From the NCBI RefSeq assembly GCF_001748365.1, contig NZ_BDHH01000001.1:47415-111414 (forward strand): 64,000 bases of DNA. The letters are read 5' to 3'. This document shows, piece after piece, positions 60,736 to 64,000 of the stretch. Positions within the stretch are counted from its first letter, which is position 1; each line of letters begins with the position of its first letter. The notes under the pieces were generated by a model. That model saw nothing but the letters and a program-made list of their open reading frames with translations, was not told where the DNA came from and did no database searches. Source of the DNA: Fusibacter sp. 3D3. GTDB lineage: Bacteria; Bacillota; Clostridia; Peptostreptococcales; Acidaminobacteraceae. The position numbers and the translations under genes were made by a program.

Positions 60736-60813
60736 GGCTTGCAACTCAACGGAAGAAACTCCGTTGAGTTAGGAAGAGGATCCCCCACTTTGAAAAAGTG
60801 GGGGCCATCTTCC
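60727..60813. repeat. row of three hairpins adjoining the 68-bp repeats
   Basis: CAAGCC/GGCTTG (60727-60741), AACTCAACGGA/TCCGTTGAGTT (60743-60770), and a composite stem GGAAGA (60772-60777) plus CCCCCACTTT/AAAGTGGGGG (60782-60804) closed by TCTTCC (60808-60813). They look like the end of a small non-coding mobile or palindromic element. Origin not identified. Confidence 0.7.
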
Positions 60814-60831
60814 CTCGGGTTAGATTCATCA

Positions 60832-60862
60832 TATAAAAATATCCCCTTGGCGTCAAGGGGAT
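60832..60862 (-). terminator. terminator behind the histidine kinase gene
   Basis: ATCCCCTTG (60862-60854) and CAAGGGGAT (60849-60841) with loop ACGC/GCGT, followed on the minus strand by ATTTTTAT. Between it and the kinase stop lies an inverted repeat ATATTAG-5-CTAATAT (60905-60923) of unknown role. Confidence 0.75.
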
Positions 60863-60943
60863 AACGAATTATTTTCTTGTAAATTTTCTTAATATTCACG
60901 TTTGATATTAGGAACGCTAATATTTACTATTAGTTCTTCTACT

Positions 60944-62992
60944 TTATACGTCTTTTTGCGAGTTTTCACAAACATTTAACACTAAAGTCACTTTAAACAA
61001 ATCACCGTCAACGACGATGTCAAGGCGGCCTTTTTGAAGTTTCATAAGATCACCTGCTATGGCGAGTCCAAGTCCGAAGCCTTCCTGTGTTCTGGAAACA
61101 TCTCCTCTCACAAATCTTTCCATCAGTTCATTGTTCCCAGTCAAAAGCATGTCTTTTGAAATGTTTTTAAATTCTGCAACCGCATGTTTGTCTGTATTTT
61201 TAACCAGAATGAAAACTCTAGAATCGGGCAATGCGTACTTAGCGATGTTCGACACCAAATTTTGAACCACACGCCAAAGCTTTAAAGAATCTGCTTCCAC
61301 ATAGAGGGGTACAGTAAGTTCAGTGGTAATTAAATTTAATCGATGATTTTTAAGTTCTTCTTCAAACTCGCCAAGAACCTGTTGAATCAATTGATTGATA
61401 TCTAATACTTCCATATTGATCTCAACATTGCCAGAACTTACTTTGCTCACCTCGAGGACGTCATCGATTAACCGTTTCAAAACACCCGCTTTTTCATCAA
61501 TCACTTGAATGTATTTTACTGTTTCTGCATCTTCAATCTCCTTATTTTTAAGAAGAGATGTGTAATTTACAATTGCAGTGAGTGGCGTTTTTAAATCGTG
61601 CGATACATTCGTGATGAGCTCTGTTTTCAAGCGTTCACCTTTTATCGCTTCTTGAATTGCCTTTTTTAAATTTTGTTGAAGGCCATTGATTTGATTTGCA
61701 AAATTATAAAATAAGGGCGAAATGGATTCTGACTCCATCGGCTCTGAAACATCACCGTCGGAAACATACCGCATTATAATTTGAAGACTTTGAAGATTTC
61801 TATAGACTAAATAGAAACACAAAGCATTGAACAGAATCCATAAAAATAGACTTAGAATCTCATAATCTAGGGCAAAAATCATCCCCAATACATAATTGCC
61901 AAACCCATAAACAAAAGCATAAACAATTACACGTCGCCTAAACGTTTTACTGCGCGATAAACGCTTTAAAATTCTCGTAACACCCTGAAAACCTTTTTGA
62001 AAAATCATATAGACCATTGTATTTTTTAACAAACTGCCTTCTGATAAGGCCCTTATTAGAGAAAGCGTAAACTGTAATCCTATAAATACCCAGAGGAAAA
62101 CCATCGCTATATTTGCGATTTCTATCCATTGTTCTCTTTGATGCGCCACCATGATAAAAGGATCAAAAGTAAAAAATTCTAAAACTTCAATCATAATAGG
62201 AAATGAGCCTAAAATCATAACGCTCTTTATATCATTTGGAATATGATCTGAAATACTTTTCTTTGAGTTTTGGCTTTTAATCGCGCTTATGACCAAATAA
62301 ATGAACAGGAAAATGCCTAAAATAATCACACCCATTATCCCTGCGTAAAGACTGCTTCTACTCTCAAGAAAAGGGACAATTGCTTTGTATTGATCCGTCA
62401 ATTCTTTAAAGACATCATTGGATTCAACAGGCACTTGTAGAACAAATACCCCTTCCCAATTTCCAATAGCTTTCGCATTGTCTAAAATAGTACTTCTGGA
62501 ATAGCTTTCAAGATAGATAATCTTCCCATTCCTGATCTCTGTAGCCTCTATCTTATTGCGATCTATTGTCAACCGAAAAGCGTAATCAGATAAGCTTTCC
62601 TTATTTTTAAGAGCACTTAAATTGCTATATTGTTCCCCTGTACTATTGTTTTCAATATAATATCTGAAGCTGGACGCGTCCAATAAATTGCTCTGAATCT
62701 GATACCATCTTGAAATTAAATCATTGTAATCATATGATTGATTTTCTGCGGCCATTTTTTCTATGGCTTCAGTAGACTTTAAAACCAGTTCTTTTTCAAT
62801 CACATTATGGACACGTCTTTGAAATTCATAACTAAAATCCTCCGATTCATATAACCCCGAATAATAAAGGTCTTCATAATGCCCAATAAACAAGAAACTA
62901 AGGCTTACCACAAGTACCAATATGGTCAATATAATTTTAACCACTGTTTGCGTAAGCGAACTTCTAACCAATGTCTTCAATTTTGTAGCCAA
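60944..62992 (-). CDS. membrane sensor histidine kinase
   Basis: 682-residue kinase. Helix 1 (about 13-37), an extracellular domain (about 40-210), then several more membrane helices (about 215-400, 'SLYAGIMGVIILGIFLFIYLVIS' onward), a linker, and the kinase core. H-box 'LITNVSHDLKTPLTAIVNY' (His near 477), N-box 'RVVQNLVSNIAKYA' and G-box 'GFGLGLAIAGDLM' are intact. It phosphorylates the OmpR-type regulator encoded just upstream. The TTG start at 62992 overlaps the regulator's end by 29 bp; AAAGGTGG lies 9 nt ahead. The stimulus is unknown. Confidence 0.9.
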   Translation of the reverse strand: MATKLKTLVRSSLTQTVVKIILTILVLVVSLSFLFIGHYEDLYYSGLYESEDFSYEFQRRVHNVIEKELVLKSTEAIEKMAAENQSYDYNDLISRWYQIQSNLLDASSFRYYIENNSTGEQYSNLSALKNKESLSDYAFRLTIDRNKIEATEIRNGKIIYLESYSRSTILDNAKAIGNWEGVFVLQVPVESNDVFKELTDQYKAIVPFLESRSSLYAGIMGVIILGIFLFIYLVISAIKSQNSKKSISDHIPNDIKSVMILGSFPIMIEVLEFFTFDPFIMVAHQREQWIEIANIAMVFLWVFIGLQFTLSLIRALSEGSLLKNTMVYMIFQKGFQGVTRILKRLSRSKTFRRRVIVYAFVYGFGNYVLGMIFALDYEILSLFLWILFNALCFYLVYRNLQSLQIIMRYVSDGDVSEPMESESISPLFYNFANQINGLQQNLKKAIQEAIKGERLKTELITNVSHDLKTPLTAIVNYTSLLKNKEIEDAETVKYIQVIDEKAGVLKRLIDDVLEVSKVSSGNVEINMEVLDINQLIQQVLGEFEEELKNHRLNLITTELTVPLYVEADSLKLWRVVQNLVSNIAKYALPDSRVFILVKNTDKHAVAEFKNISKDMLLTGNNELMERFVRGDVSRTQEGFGLGLAIAGDLMKLQKGRLDIVVDGDLFKVTLVLNVCENSQKDV

Positions 62993-63671
62993 TGCCCCAC
63001 ACCACCTTTAAGTATTTTGGATTTTTAGGATCAATTTCTATTTTTTCTCTGATACGCCTAATGTGAACCGCTATCGTATTGTCTGCAGCAATTGCATGAT
63101 CTTTCCAAACCTTTTCGTAGATTTCATTTATGGTATATACTCTCCCCTTATTTTTGAGTAAGAGTTCTAGAATACCGAATTCTGTGGCCGTCAGTGAGAT
63201 GATGTCGCCATCCACTGTGACTTCCCTCTTGATTGGATTTAGAATTAATTCTCCTGTTTTGTAAATATTCCCGTAAGTTTCTATCGTTTGACTTTGTCCG
63301 CCGAGTTTCGTATAACGCCTCACTTGAGAGCGCACCCTAGCGATGAGCTCTAAAGGGTTATAGGGTTTGGTTAAATAATCATCCGCCCCCAAGTTAAGAC
63401 CCATAATCTTATCTAAATCCTCTGATTTTGCAGTGACCATGATAATCGGGAAATTGTAGTCCATCCGCATTTTTCTCATAACCTCAAATCCATCCATTTC
63501 AGGCATCATAATATCAAGAAGAAGCAAGTGAATTTCACTTGACTCTATGTATTTTAGAGCTTCCCTCCCATTATATGCCTTTAAAACATGATAACCTTCA
63601 TTTTCTAAAAAAATCTCTACTGAGTTGACAATGGCCATGTCGTCATCACAGATCAATATGGTATGCTTCAC
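62964..63671 (-). CDS. OmpR/PhoB-family response regulator
   Basis: 235-residue DNA-binding regulator: a receiver domain (1-120) with the acidic pair in 'TILICDDDMAIV', phospho-acceptor Asp in 'IHLLLLDIMMPEMDG' (about residue 51) and Lys in 'DDYLTKPYNPLELIARV'. A C-terminal winged helix follows ('VDGDIISLTATEFGILELLLKNKGRVYTINEIYEKVW...NTIAVHIRRIREKI'). Start taken as GTG 63671, 6 nt after GGGGG; the frame extends 16 codons further. It overlaps the kinase gene, so both act as a pair. Confidence 0.93.
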   Translation of the reverse strand: MKHTILICDDDMAIVNSVEIFLENEGYHVLKAYNGREALKYIESSEIHLLLLDIMMPEMDGFEVMRKMRMDYNFPIIMVTAKSEDLDKIMGLNLGADDYLTKPYNPLELIARVRSQVRRYTKLGGQSQTIETYGNIYKTGELILNPIKREVTVDGDIISLTATEFGILELLLKNKGRVYTINEIYEKVWKDHAIAADNTIAVHIRRIREKIEIDPKNPKYLKVVWGIGYKIEDIG

Positions 63672-63790
63672 TTTATTTCCCCCTTCATTTATTAAGATTG
63701 CGCACTCTAGAGATATCATACCAAAATATTATGACAAACTGCTTCACAATATTCTTACAAATTTCTTAAGATCACGATCTGCCAAACTAT

Positions 63791-63909
63791 TAAAAAAAGA
63801 GTGTCAAAATCCAGTTTCGCTCGAATAATCTACCCTTATGTTCTATCGTATACATTCCGTAAACGCATCATAGGGGAGATTGTTGCTCAACTTTTGGTTT
63901 TGACACTCT
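63791..63909 (-). terminator. long imperfect hairpin ending in a T-run
   Basis: Outer arms AGAGTGTCAAAA (63798-63809) and TTTTGACACTCT (63898-63909) are perfect; pairing continues inward imperfectly (AATAATCT/AGATTGTT, CCCTTATG/CATAGGGG) around a 25-nt loop. On the minus strand it ends with seven T, 17 bp after the stop of the gene at the window edge. The long arms could also mark a small MITE-like insertion. Confidence 0.65.
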
Positions 63910-63925
63910 AATCTAAAATTCTACT

Positions 63926-64000
63926 TTAAATCTTTGGGTTTACGCCAGCACACTTTACACCTGCTCGCCTTACGCCTCCACACCAAATGCAATGCTTGTC
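63926..64000 (-). CDS. C-terminal end of an unidentified Cys-containing protein (partial)
   Basis: The minus strand is open from the window edge to TAA at 63928-63926, giving 24 residues ending 'AGVKCAGVNPKI' and containing 'HCIWCGG', a CxxC pair that could be a metal knuckle. A terminator follows at once, as expected for a real gene end. The family cannot be told from so little. Confidence 0.4.
   Translation of the reverse strand, partial: DKHCIWCGGVRRAGVKCAGVNPKI

Noticed and set aside
60360-60899. Open frames of 96 codons (plus) and 74 codons (minus) across the 68-bp repeats
   Set aside because: They arise from repeat and hairpin sequence, have no ribosome binding site, and the 68-bp period is not a multiple of three.
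60870-60944. PurR-box-like sequences around the inverted repeat at 60905-60923
   Set aside because: Match to the Bacillus PurBox is poor and the spacing is wrong, so it is not reported as an operator.

Overview
The window comes from a low-GC, anaerobic, motile Firmicute of the Clostridia type. The evidence is AT-rich intergenic DNA, strong GGAGG ribosome binding sites, an FMN riboswitch of Gram-positive type upstream of a RibU-like ECF component, a Bacillus-type YlqG/YlqH-like pair, an H-NOX chemoreceptor like that of Thermoanaerobacter, FeoA/FeoB with a FeoB-associated Cys-rich protein, and a PurF with propeptide and Fe-S cysteines. No rRNA, tRNA or CRISPR array was seen.

Layout. 1-2.4 kb is insertion-sequence debris: an IS1634-like transposase cut by the window edge abuts a broken IS66 transposase, which itself sits on a decayed gene. 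2.5-8.5 kb holds a FliK/FlhB-like pair, an S41 peptidase, a small membrane protein and an EamA transporter. 8.5-12.1 kb is the feo operon and a flavoprotein. 12.2-17.6 kb holds an orphan BREX-type ATPase and a divergent sensory pair: a 7TM/CheA-like kinase and a predicted O2-binding H-NOX chemoreceptor. 19-28 kb is a nine-gene yhf-type operon (yhfZ, Y, U, T, an extra amidase, php, yhfS, X, W). 28-33 kb has ribU under an FMN riboswitch, an orphan toxin-domain/immunity-like pair and a znuABC-type metal importer. 33-36 kb holds a MATE pump, a cupin and an isolated hisD.

36.4-50.8 kb is the most striking region. It is a compact five-gene minus-strand operon encoding an HlyB-type exporter with a C39-like domain that lacks the cysteine, an HlyD-type adaptor, an unrecognised 502-residue membrane-anchored protein, a 2939-residue RTX protein with copper-amine-oxidase-like stalk domains embedded between calcium-binding repeats, and an unrecognised 167-residue protein. 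It reads as a type I secretion system for a giant RTX exoprotein or toxin in a probable Gram-positive, with no TolC gene present.

51-60.4 kb holds an aminopeptidase P and the purine operon purE-C-F-M-N-H-D. A previously unlisted 24-codon leader ORF and an intrinsic terminator lie in front of purE and look like an attenuator. The leader is separated from the upstream histidine kinase/response regulator genes (60.9-63.7 kb) by four to five copies of a 68-bp tandem repeat and a row of hairpins. The right edge carries the last 24 codons of an unidentified Cys-containing protein and its terminator.

Starts were revised from the longest reading frame wherever a ribosome binding site pointed to an internal start. 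Functional names rest on motifs read by eye; no database search was possible.
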